DNA from: Actinomycetes bacterium
Lineage (GTDB): Bacteria > Actinomycetota > Acidimicrobiia > Acidimicrobiales > Microtrichaceae
Direction of reading: 5' to 3'
NCBI GenBank assembly: GCA_023434535.1
Contig: JAEYSR010000289.1
Location: 1 to 12,510 of the forward strand
DNA length: 12,510 nucleotides
Below the pieces are notes generated by a model. The model searched no databases. It was given only the letters and a program-made list of their open reading frames with translations, and was not told the origin of the DNA. Position 1 is the stretch's first letter. Each line of letters begins with the position of its first letter. The position numbers were made by a program, and so were the translations under genes. This document shows positions 7,279-12,510 of this stretch, in pieces.

Positions 7279-8730
7279 ATGGCGGACTGCTCGCTGCTCA
7301 TCACCAACGCGCTGGTCGTGACGATGGACCCGCTCCGACGGGTGATCCCGGACGGCTTCGTCGCCGTCGACGGCCGCGACATCATCGGCGTCGGCGGCGC
7401 GGACGAGTGCACGTTCGTCTCCGACCGCGTGATCGACGCACGCGGGGGAGCGGTGCTGCCCGGCTTCGTCAACGCGCACACCCACTCGCTCGACCTGCTG
7501 CTCCGCGGCGGTCCGTGCGACGACCGCAGCCTCTACGACTGGTTGACCAACGTCGTCGATCCCGGCTGCGGCGCCTACCGGCCCGAGGACGTGGCCACCG
7601 CGACCGAGATGTACTGCCTGGAGGCGGTCCGCTCCGGGATCACCACCGTCGTCGACAGCGTCGAGGTGCCGATGGACGCGTGGGACGACACGGCGGATTC
7701 CATGCTCGACGTCTACGGACGCAGCGGCCTGAGGACGGTGTACGCCCTCATGTTCTACGACCACATCGATCCCGCGGTCCTCGCCCGGCTGGACGCCGCC
7801 GACCAGCGACCGGAGCCGTACCGCACCGACTTCGGCGCCATGACCGACCTCGACGACGCCCTCGCCGGGATCGAGCGCCTGATGGAGCGCCACCACGGCG
7901 GCGCCGACGGTCGGATCTCGGTGTGGCCGTCGCCGGGGGTCGCCGTCTTCTGCTCCCGCGAGGCGTTCCGGCGCGCCGACGAGCTGGCGCAGCGCTTCGG
8001 GGTCATGACCACCGTCCACGTCTGCGAGTCCGACGTCGACGAGCACCAGGCCGGGATGCGCGGCATCCGGTACCTGGAGAGCATCGGCTACCTGTCGCCG
8101 CGCGTCCTGGCCGGGCACTGCGTGCAGCTGGACGTCGGCGACGTCATGGCACTGGCGCGCAGCGGCGCGAAGGTCGCCAACAACCCGGTGAGCAACATGT
8201 TCCTCGGCAACGGCATCGCCCCGGTCGCCGAGCTCCTCGCGGCGGGCGTGGACGTCGGCATCGGCACCGACGACGCCAACTGCAACGGCACCGCGAACAT
8301 GCTCGCGGACCTCAAGGTCGCCGCCCTCGCCCAGAAGGCCCGCTACCGCGACGCCGCCGCGATCACGGCCGAGCAGGTCCTGGAGATGGCGACGATCGGC
8401 GGTGCCCGGGCGGTCGGGATGGCCGATGAGATCGGGTCGCTCGAGGTCGGCAAGCGGGCCGACCTGATCGTCATCGACCTGGATCGACCGCACCTCGTGC
8501 CGCGACACGGGATCGCGTCGGTGCTCGTCTACCAGGCCCTCGGCGACGAGGTCCGCACGACCGTCGTCGACGGTCGGGTGATCATGGAGGACCGCGTGGT
8601 CCCGTGGCTCGACGACACCGGCGAGGCGGACCTCATGGTCCGGGCCCAAGCCGCGGCCGAGCGCGTGCTGGTCGACGGCCACCTGCCGGCGGAGGCCGGA
8701 GCGGTCTGGCGGTCGGTCCCCGCCGGCTGA
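7279..8730 (+). CDS. ATZ/TRZ-type metal-dependent amidohydrolase (cyclic amine/halide hydrolase family)
   Basis: 483-residue amidohydrolase of the family that includes atrazine-type chlorohydrolases, hydroxyatrazine hydrolase, guanine/8-oxoguanine and adenosine-analogue deaminases. Beta-sandwich strands flank a TIM barrel. Metal ligands are visible: H67-x-H69 in GFVNAHTHS, H247 in TVHVCES (with E250 as the usual acid), H280 in AGHCVQL and D331 in GIGTDDANCNGTANM. NNPVSNMFLGNG is the family NPxSN motif, and VGKRADLIVIDLD closes the barrel. All catalytic positions are present, so the enzyme should be active, removing an amino or other leaving group from a ring carbon. The ATG at 7279 has a GGACGGAG site upstream; an in-frame GTG at 7249 lies inside the operator and is less likely. 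It is transcribed alone, divergent from the VOC genes. It suggests an N-heterocyclic substrate. Confidence 0.92.
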   Translation: MADCSLLITNALVVTMDPLRRVIPDGFVAVDGRDIIGVGGADECTFVSDRVIDARGGAVLPGFVNAHTHSLDLLLRGGPCDDRSLYDWLTNVVDPGCGAYRPEDVATATEMYCLEAVRSGITTVVDSVEVPMDAWDDTADSMLDVYGRSGLRTVYALMFYDHIDPAVLARLDAADQRPEPYRTDFGAMTDLDDALAGIERLMERHHGGADGRISVWPSPGVAVFCSREAFRRADELAQRFGVMTTVHVCESDVDEHQAGMRGIRYLESIGYLSPRVLAGHCVQLDVGDVMALARSGAKVANNPVSNMFLGNGIAPVAELLAAGVDVGIGTDDANCNGTANMLADLKVAALAQKARYRDAAAITAEQVLEMATIGGARAVGMADEIGSLEVGKRADLIVIDLDRPHLVPRHGIASVLVYQALGDEVRTTVVDGRVIMEDRVVPWLDDTGEADLMVRAQAAAERVLVDGHLPAEAGAVWRSVPAG

Positions 8731-8732
8731 CC

Positions 8733-8745
8733 GGGCCGCCGGCCC
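8733..8745 (+). terminator. Short GC hairpin after the amidohydrolase stop (weak terminator candidate)
   Basis: GGGCC, loop GCC, then GGCCC forms a 5-bp stem three bases after the amidohydrolase stop, inside the 32-bp convergent gap. There is no T-run, so termination would be imperfect. It may equally be chance in such GC-rich DNA. Confidence 0.25.
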
Positions 8746-8775
8746 ACTCGAACGAGCCTGGCCTACTCGAACGAG
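8741..8775. repeat. 16-bp direct repeat at the SDR gene end
   Basis: Copies at 8741-8756 and 8760-8775 (GGCC-C/T-ACTCGAACGAG) differ at one base with a 19-bp period. The right copy covers the last codons and TAG stop of the SDR gene; the left copy lies in the convergent gap. CTCG-AA-CGAG inside each copy is itself a small inverted repeat. It parallels the tandem repeat at the other convergent junction (5671-5715). Confidence 0.65.
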
Positions 8776-9497
8776 GCGCGGATCAGGCGCTGGGCGCCGT
8801 TCGGCCACACCCGGTTGAGGACGTGGGTCACGTGGGTCTGGCCCATGCGGATCTCCGGCTTGTCCCGCTCGAGGCCCTTCACGACGATCTCGGCCACACG
8901 GACGGGGTCCATCTTTCTGCAGTCCAGGCCGGCGACCATCCCCGTGTCGACCGCCGGAGGGACGATCTCCACGACGCGCACGGTGTCGCGGAGCGCGTAG
9001 CGCAGAGACCGGCAGAGGGACTGCATGGCCGCCTTGGTCAGCGAGTAGCCCGGCACGTCGTGGGCGGGCGCGTAGGCGATGCCGGAGGTCACGATCGCCA
9101 GGCAGGCCTCGGGGTTCCGCTCGAGGAGCGGCAGCAGGCGCCAGGACACGTTGATCACGCCCATGATGTTCGTGTCGACGTCGTCGCGGATCGCGCTCGG
9201 GACCTCGGGGTCGTGGAAGTCGAGGACGTGGGTGGTCGCGGCGCTGTTGATCACCGTGTCGAGCGTCGGGTGCTCGGCCTCGAGGAACGCCGCCATGGCC
9301 TCGACCGAATCCAGGTCGGTGACGTCGCAGGTCACCGTGACCAGTCCGTCGAGGCGGTCGCGGGCCTCGGCCAGTCTCTCGTCGGACCGCCCGCAGGCGA
9401 TCACGGTGTTGCCGCGGGAGATGAGCAGGCGCGCCAGCTCGATGCCGATGCCGCCGGCCCCGCCGGTGATCAGGACGGTCCGTCCGGTGGTGCGCAT
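8763..9497 (-). CDS. Short-chain dehydrogenase/reductase, DltE-like
   Basis: 244-residue classical SDR. The cofactor motif TGGAGGIG is at residues 11-18, and CDVTD supplies the adenine-ring Asp. NSAA replaces the usual NNAG. The catalytic set is S138, Y151 and K155 (TSGIAYAPAHDVPGYSLTK), followed by VPPAVDTGM. ACGRSDERL after strand 2 suggests NADP(H) preference through its Arg. The opening and PPAVDTGM resemble the DltE subgroup, whose substrates are poorly defined. The ATG is preceded by AGGAGG nine bases upstream. It follows the dihydroorotase-like gene by 31 bp on the same strand, so the two form an operon behind the palindrome at 10680-10703. It probably oxidises or reduces a pathway alcohol or ketone. 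The fold and activity class are firm; the substrate is unknown. Confidence 0.93.
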   Translation of the reverse strand: MRTTGRTVLITGGAGGIGIELARLLISRGNTVIACGRSDERLAEARDRLDGLVTVTCDVTDLDSVEAMAAFLEAEHPTLDTVINSAATTHVLDFHDPEVPSAIRDDVDTNIMGVINVSWRLLPLLERNPEACLAIVTSGIAYAPAHDVPGYSLTKAAMQSLCRSLRYALRDTVRVVEIVPPAVDTGMVAGLDCRKMDPVRVAEIVVKGLERDKPEIRMGQTHVTHVLNRVWPNGAQRLIRASFE

Positions 9498-9528
9498 GGT
9501 GCGTGTCCTCCTGTGATGCCGACGGCCG

Positions 9529-10623
9529 TCAGAGGATCTCGACGACGGCGTCGTTGCCGACGGCGATGACCCGGCCGGTGAGCTCGAGGCCTGCGTAGGG
9601 CGCCCGGTCGGCGGTCTGACGCGGCTCCCACAGTCCGACCGTCTGCCGATGGGCCGGGTCGACGATCACGAACGAGTCGGCGAGCTCGACGCCGAACCGC
9701 CGGGCCGGAGCGGTCGTGACCATCTCCCACACGTCGGGGAGCGGCCAGCCGTACAGCTCGGCGATCGTCAGCACCGCCGGTGCGAAGTGCTGGATCACCT
9801 GGAGGCCGGGACCGGTCGGCGCCTCGAGCGGGGGAGCGTTGTGGTCGGTCACCAGGTACGAGATGTGGTCGGGGACCAGAGGGGCGAACGCCTCGCGCTG
9901 GTCGTCGCCGCCGACGGGGGGCAGCACGAACAACCCGGCCCGGACGTCGTCGGTCACCGGGAGCAGGAAGTGCGGACTCGTCTGCAGGGTCGCCCCGACG
10001 AGTCGTTCCATGACCTCGACCGTCTCGGCCGACACGGCGTGGCGGAAGTGGATCGGGACCGGTGCCTTGGCCGCGACGGCCTCCAGGTCCTCGGCGTCCT
10101 TGCAGTACACGACGGGCAGCAGGCCGGCGTCGGCGACGGTCCGCAGGTTGTCCCAGAACCCGTCGCCGTAGGAGTACAGCTTGCACACCGGCGGCAGCAG
10201 CTCCCGGACCAGCTCGGCGTTCTCGGCGAGCCACGGGCCGAAGCCGCTGGCGTCGCTGTCGGAGTGGACCGACAGGATCGGCGTGATCTCGGGGAGGCTC
10301 CAACGGGTCAGGTCCGCCACGAGCTCTCGCAGGTCGAGCTCGGCGATGTCCTGCCACTGGAGGGCGACGTTGATCCGGGTGACGCCGCCCTGGAGTGCGG
10401 CGTAGCGGTCGCTCTCGCGCAGCCCGAGCTCCACGAGAGGGAGATGGGCGTCCGCGTCGTACAGGCCCGGGAGCACCCACCAGTCCGACCCGTCGATGTC
10501 GCGTCCGACGCCGGACGGTGTCGGCGTGCCGGCGGGGAGCGGTCGCCCGTCCTCGACCCGGATGCTGCGGCGGTCGCCGGTCAGCGGGTCGAGGAGGTCG
10601 TGGAAGGTCGTCGCGAACGCCAT
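9529..10623 (-). CDS. Dihydroorotase/allantoinase-like cyclic amidohydrolase with altered metal motif
   Basis: 364-residue amidohydrolase related to dihydroorotase and allantoinase, which open cyclic amides. PGLYDADAHLPL stands where the family has PGxIDxHxH, so the first metal His is Asp (D58-x-H60). The rest of the centre is recognisable: K148 in CKLYSYGDG (possible carboxylated lysine), H192/H195 in IHFRHAVS, H218 in TSPHFLLP (compare CPHHL) and D260 in VTDHNAPP. The C-terminal part has a HRQTVGLWEP strand and ends in the usual beta-sandwich (GRVIAVG). The ATG at 10623 has GGAGG six bases upstream; an ATG at 10683 would add 20 residues but lies in the operator. It is the first gene of a unit with the SDR. 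It is probably a ring-opening hydrolase or a deaminating variant; with the altered motif its activity is uncertain. Confidence 0.85.
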   Translation of the reverse strand: MAFATTFHDLLDPLTGDRRSIRVEDGRPLPAGTPTPSGVGRDIDGSDWWVLPGLYDADAHLPLVELGLRESDRYAALQGGVTRINVALQWQDIAELDLRELVADLTRWSLPEITPILSVHSDSDASGFGPWLAENAELVRELLPPVCKLYSYGDGFWDNLRTVADAGLLPVVYCKDAEDLEAVAAKAPVPIHFRHAVSAETVEVMERLVGATLQTSPHFLLPVTDDVRAGLFVLPPVGGDDQREAFAPLVPDHISYLVTDHNAPPLEAPTGPGLQVIQHFAPAVLTIAELYGWPLPDVWEMVTTAPARRFGVELADSFVIVDPAHRQTVGLWEPRQTADRAPYAGLELTGRVIAVGNDAVVEIL

Positions 10624-10679
10624 CGGTGCCTCCGGCGGGTCGTGTCGGGATCCGGCCTTGCGTCGACCGGAGATCTCGA

Positions 10680-10703
10680 CCATACATCATGTATGAAACA
10701 TGA
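10680..10703. promoter_or_regulatory. 24-bp operator, copy 4 (degenerate), overlapping a start codon
   Basis: The core TCATGTATGA at 10687-10696 differs by one base from the core of the other copies. Over 24 bp it differs from the positions shared by the two perfect copies at four places. CATACAT/ATGTATG at 10681-10695 is also symmetric about one base. It lies between the divergent dihydroorotase-like and SnoaL genes, and the SnoaL ATG (10693-10695) is inside it, so repressor binding would cover the start site itself. Confidence 0.65.
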
Positions 10704-11190
10704 TCCGAATGACTCGGGCGCTCTGCCCGATCCGGACGGCCTGCGCGACCTGGACGCGGAGGCCGCGGTCCGCCGGGTGATGGTCGCCTACATGGCCGCC
10801 TGCGACGCCCACGACGCCGATGCGGTGGCGGAGCTGTTCCATCCCGACGCGATCTGGGAGCCCCTGGTCCCCGACGGCTCGCCGCCGCTGATCGGCAGGG
10901 AGGCGGTTCGCTCCGAGTACGCGGTCGCCTGTGCCCGCCTCACGTTCTGCGTGCACCACCTGACAAACGAGAGGATCCGGGTGGACGGCGATCGTGCCGA
11001 GGCGGGGTGGTCCTACTTCGAGCCGGCGACGAACCGGGGGGAGCTCGCCGTGTGGACCGCGGGCCGCTATCGCCACGTGCTGACGCGGCGCGACGGCGTG
11101 TGGCGGTTCTCGGAGTTCCGGATCAGCGGTGTCCTGGCCGCCCCCTTCGACCGGGGCTGGGTGCCGGACCACAAGGTCCCGCTGCCCTGA
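10693..11190 (+). CDS. SnoaL-like / NTF2-fold protein
   Basis: 165-residue protein of the NTF2-like fold (SnoaL_4 type). The pattern is typical: AVRRVMVAYMAACDAHDADAVAELF then HPDAIWEP, a GREAVRSEY helix, LTFCVHHLTN, and a closing GRYRHVLTRRDGVWRFSEFRI strand pair. The fold houses polyketide cyclases, dehydratases, isomerases and the beta subunits of Rieske dioxygenases. D38, H88 and H89 are possible active-site residues. The ATG at 10693 is the only reasonable start ahead of the domain (no GTG or TTG in frame until about residue 29). It lies inside the operator with no ribosome site, suggesting a leaderless mRNA. It could be a small enzyme of the pathway or a beta-like partner of the Rieske protein. 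Confidence 0.85.
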   Translation: MKHDPNDSGALPDPDGLRDLDAEAAVRRVMVAYMAACDAHDADAVAELFHPDAIWEPLVPDGSPPLIGREAVRSEYAVACARLTFCVHHLTNERIRVDGDRAEAGWSYFEPATNRGELAVWTAGRYRHVLTRRDGVWRFSEFRISGVLAAPFDRGWVPDHKVPLP

Positions 11191-11191
11191 C

Positions 11192-11270
11192 GTCCAGAGC
11201 CCGGGTGGTCCGGCGGGCCTCACGTGGCTCCGTCCGACAGTTCACGTTCCCGCAACACAGGGCTCTGGAC
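11192..11270. repeat. 11-bp perfect inverted repeat downstream of the SnoaL-like gene
   Basis: GTCCAGAGCCC at 11192-11202 and its exact complement GGGCTCTGGAC at 11260-11270 enclose 57 bases, starting one base after the SnoaL stop. A transcript reading through would form a long-range stem just before the ABC operon operator. No T-run follows. It may be an attenuator or termination structure, or a second regulatory site for the transporter operon. Confidence 0.6.
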
Positions 11271-11278
11271 TTCACACA

Positions 11279-11302
11279 TCGTGGATCATATATGATCCAC
11301 GA
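11279..11302. promoter_or_regulatory. 24-bp operator, copy 3 (perfect palindrome)
   Basis: Half-site TCGTGGATCATA followed by its exact complement, 24 of 24 bp symmetric. It lies 52 bp upstream of the substrate-binding protein start, the only gene it can serve on the plus strand. TATGAT at 11291-11296 may be the -10 box; TGGACT at 11266-11271 matches a -35 box at four of six positions with a long 19-bp spacer, so the promoter call is weak. The outer bases differ from copy 2, but both stay symmetric, which argues for selection on the dimer site. Confidence 0.85.
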
Positions 11303-11354
11303 ACGAATCCTCGGACGTCGGGAACGGCGCCCGGATCAACTGCAAGGAGCAGAC

Positions 11355-12443
11355 ATGACCACCGTCAGTCCCGACAGGAACCGAGGAGGCCGAACGGGCC
11401 GCCGCCGGTTCATGCAGATCGCCGGTGCGGCCGTGGCGGCCCTCGCGCTCGTCGCGTGCGGCAACGACTCGTCCGACAGCGCGTCCGACTCCTCGAGCGA
11501 CTCCTCCCCGGCGGAGACCACCGACATCAAGGTCCAGCTGTCGTGGCTGCCCGACTCCGAGTTCTCCCCGATGTTCATCGCCGACTCCAAGGGGCTCTTC
11601 GCCGAGAACGGCGTGTCGGTGGAGTGGCTGCCGGGTGGTCCCGACATCGGTGCGGTCGAGTCGATCGTCGGGTCCGGCGCTGCCGACATCGGCGTTGCCA
11701 CCGACATCACCTCGGTGATCGCGGCTCAGGCCGACGGCAGCCCGTTCGTGGTGCTCGGGGCGCTCTACCCGACGAACCTCAACGGCTTCATCTCCCCGAA
11801 GGACGCCCCGATCGACACGCCGGAGAAGCTGGCCGGGAAGAAGATCGGTGCCGCACAGGGGACCCAGCCGAAGATCGAGGCGATCTTCTCGAGCAACGGG
11901 CTGGATCCGAAGGACTTCACGTTCGTGCCCGCCGGCTTCGGTCCGGACCTGGTGATCAACGGCGACGTGGACACCCAGGCGGTGTTCATCACCGACGAGG
12001 TCATCGCCTACCGGGAGGAGACCGGCGAGGAGCCCGTGCTCATGAAGTGGAACGACATCGGGATGCCCAGCTTCACGCTGACCCTGTTCACCACCCAGGA
12101 CTACCTGGACAAGAACCCCGAGGCCGTCGAGGGCTTCCTCCGCTCCATCCAGGAGGCCCAGGTGATGAACGAGGAGGACCCGGAGCTCGGCCCGACGACC
12201 GTCATGGACATGTTCGGGGCGGACTTCCCGGACTTCACCCTCGAGTCCGAGACGGCCAAGAACGCCGAGTACCTCAAGTACGCCCAGAGCGACGAGACCA
12301 AGGCCAACGGCTACCTCTGGGTCGACCCCACGATCGTCGAGCAGGAGGTCGTCGTCGCCATGGAGAAGGCGGGGATGAAGGCCGGTGACGTGTCCCAGGT
12401 CATCGACATGACCCCGCTGAAGAACATCAAGGCAGGGTCGTGA
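11355..12443 (+). CDS. ABC transporter substrate-binding lipoprotein (NMT1/THI5/SsuA-like)
   Basis: 362-residue extracytoplasmic binding protein. The N-terminus has a Tat-type RRRF motif (residues 16-19), a hydrophobic stretch and a lipobox LVAC with C35, so it is an exported lipoprotein anchored after Cys modification. A Ser/Asp-rich linker covers about 38-55. The mature part starts DIKVQLSWLPDSEFSPMFIADSKGLFAENGVSVEWLPGG, the opening of NMT1/THI5-like proteins that bind pyrimidine precursors, riboflavin, sulfonates or nitrate. GAADIGVATD, GKKIGAAQGTQ and a TLFTTQDYLDKNPEAVEGFLR segment follow, as is typical. An AAGGAG site lies five bases before the ATG. The stop overlaps the next gene start (GTGA). 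It presumably captures the substrate of the pathway; its ligand cannot be named from the sequence. Confidence 0.93.
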   Translation: MTTVSPDRNRGGRTGRRRFMQIAGAAVAALALVACGNDSSDSASDSSSDSSPAETTDIKVQLSWLPDSEFSPMFIADSKGLFAENGVSVEWLPGGPDIGAVESIVGSGAADIGVATDITSVIAAQADGSPFVVLGALYPTNLNGFISPKDAPIDTPEKLAGKKIGAAQGTQPKIEAIFSSNGLDPKDFTFVPAGFGPDLVINGDVDTQAVFITDEVIAYREETGEEPVLMKWNDIGMPSFTLTLFTTQDYLDKNPEAVEGFLRSIQEAQVMNEEDPELGPTTVMDMFGADFPDFTLESETAKNAEYLKYAQSDETKANGYLWVDPTIVEQEVVVAMEKAGMKAGDVSQVIDMTPLKNIKAGS

Positions 12444-12510
12444 CCCAGGGAGCCACGACCGTCGATCCCGTGTCGGCTCTCGTCGACGGAGTCCGCCTGT
12501 CGGTCGGACC
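12440..12510 (+). CDS. Start of the next ABC transporter gene, probably ATPase (partial)
   Basis: A GTG overlapping the binding-protein stop by 4 bp opens a frame that runs off the window, giving 23 complete codons (MTQGATTVDPVSALVDGVRL then SVG). The phrase ALVDGVRLSVG fits the first strand of an ABC ATPase of the SsuB/TauB/NitT type, and gene order supports this, but the Walker motifs are not in view. A permease is the alternative. The gene is partial at its 3' end only because the window ends. Confidence 0.6.
   Translation, partial: MTQGATTVDPVSALVDGVRLSVG

Noticed and set aside
8441..8500. Assignment of the amidohydrolase to atrazine or melamine degradation by name.
   Set aside because: The family motifs are shared by many deaminases and hydrolases; no residue pattern visible here fixes a triazine substrate.
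5707..8808. Very long open frame on the minus strand (over 1000 codons) running through the amidohydrolase gene region.
   Set aside because: Only its last third (from GTG 6744) is protein-like, namely the VOC fusion. The rest is antisense to the amidohydrolase and to the other VOC gene and has the Arg/Pro/His-rich look of GC-rich shadow frames.
9649..10692. Plus-strand extension of the SnoaL frame by several hundred codons to the left.
   Set aside because: It is antisense to the dihydroorotase-like gene and low in complexity. The NTF2 fold starts after the ATG at 10693.
11271..11296. TTCACA at 11271-11276 with TATGAT at 11291-11296 as a standard sigma-70 promoter for the ABC operon.
   Set aside because: The hexamers look good but the spacer is only 14 bases, too short for a normal promoter.
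1..12510. Mobile element, CRISPR array or defence system.
   Set aside because: No transposase, integrase, tandem spacer-repeat pattern, toxin-antitoxin or nuclease gene is visible. The repeats found are short and lie at gene junctions.

Overview
The window is very GC-rich, densely packed DNA with strong G/C at third codon positions, GTG starts and 4-base start/stop overlaps. A Tat-type lipoprotein with a Ser/Asp-rich linker fits as well. Together these point to a high-GC actinobacterium (Acidimicrobiia or Actinomycetes are guesses). No rRNA, tRNA, CRISPR array, insertion sequence or phage gene was seen.

Layout: (1) 23-2358, minus strand: a GntR/FCD repressor gene followed by a GH29 alpha-L-fucosidase-like gene. 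(2) 2541-5660, plus strand: a coupled operon of a RidA-family protein, a small cupin, an EamA/DMT transporter and a Rieske ring-hydroxylating oxygenase alpha subunit. (3) 5707-7232, minus strand: two overlapping VOC (glyoxalase/extradiol dioxygenase) genes, the second a two-domain fusion. (4) 7279-8730, plus strand: an ATZ/TRZ-type amidohydrolase (deaminase/chlorohydrolase family). (5) 8763-10623, minus strand: a dihydroorotase-like amidohydrolase and a DltE-like short-chain dehydrogenase. (6) 10693-11190, plus strand: a SnoaL/NTF2-like protein. (7) 11355 to the right edge, plus strand: an NMT1/THI5-like ABC substrate-binding lipoprotein, then the start of the next transporter gene.

The unifying structure is a 24-bp palindrome that appears four times and only between transcription units: centred near 2514 (gntR / ridA operon), 7240 (VOC pair / amidohydrolase), 10691 (dihydroorotase-like pair / SnoaL) and 11290 (ABC operon). 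Two copies are perfect 24-bp palindromes and two are degenerate. All keep a TCATATATGA-like core. I infer that the local GntR/FCD protein binds this site and so controls every unit except, perhaps, the fucosidase. The window would then be one regulon.

The gene set (ABC importer, Rieske oxygenase, VOC dioxygenase-like proteins, two amidohydrolases, RidA-like protein, SDR, SnoaL-like protein, second transporter) looks like a catabolic pathway for a nitrogen-containing, probably cyclic, small molecule. No substrate can be named from the sequence, and I do not recognise the set as a described pathway. Several enzymes have altered active-site residues (dihydroorotase-like DxH for HxH, RidA without its arginine, cupin without its glutamate), which suggests non-standard chemistry.
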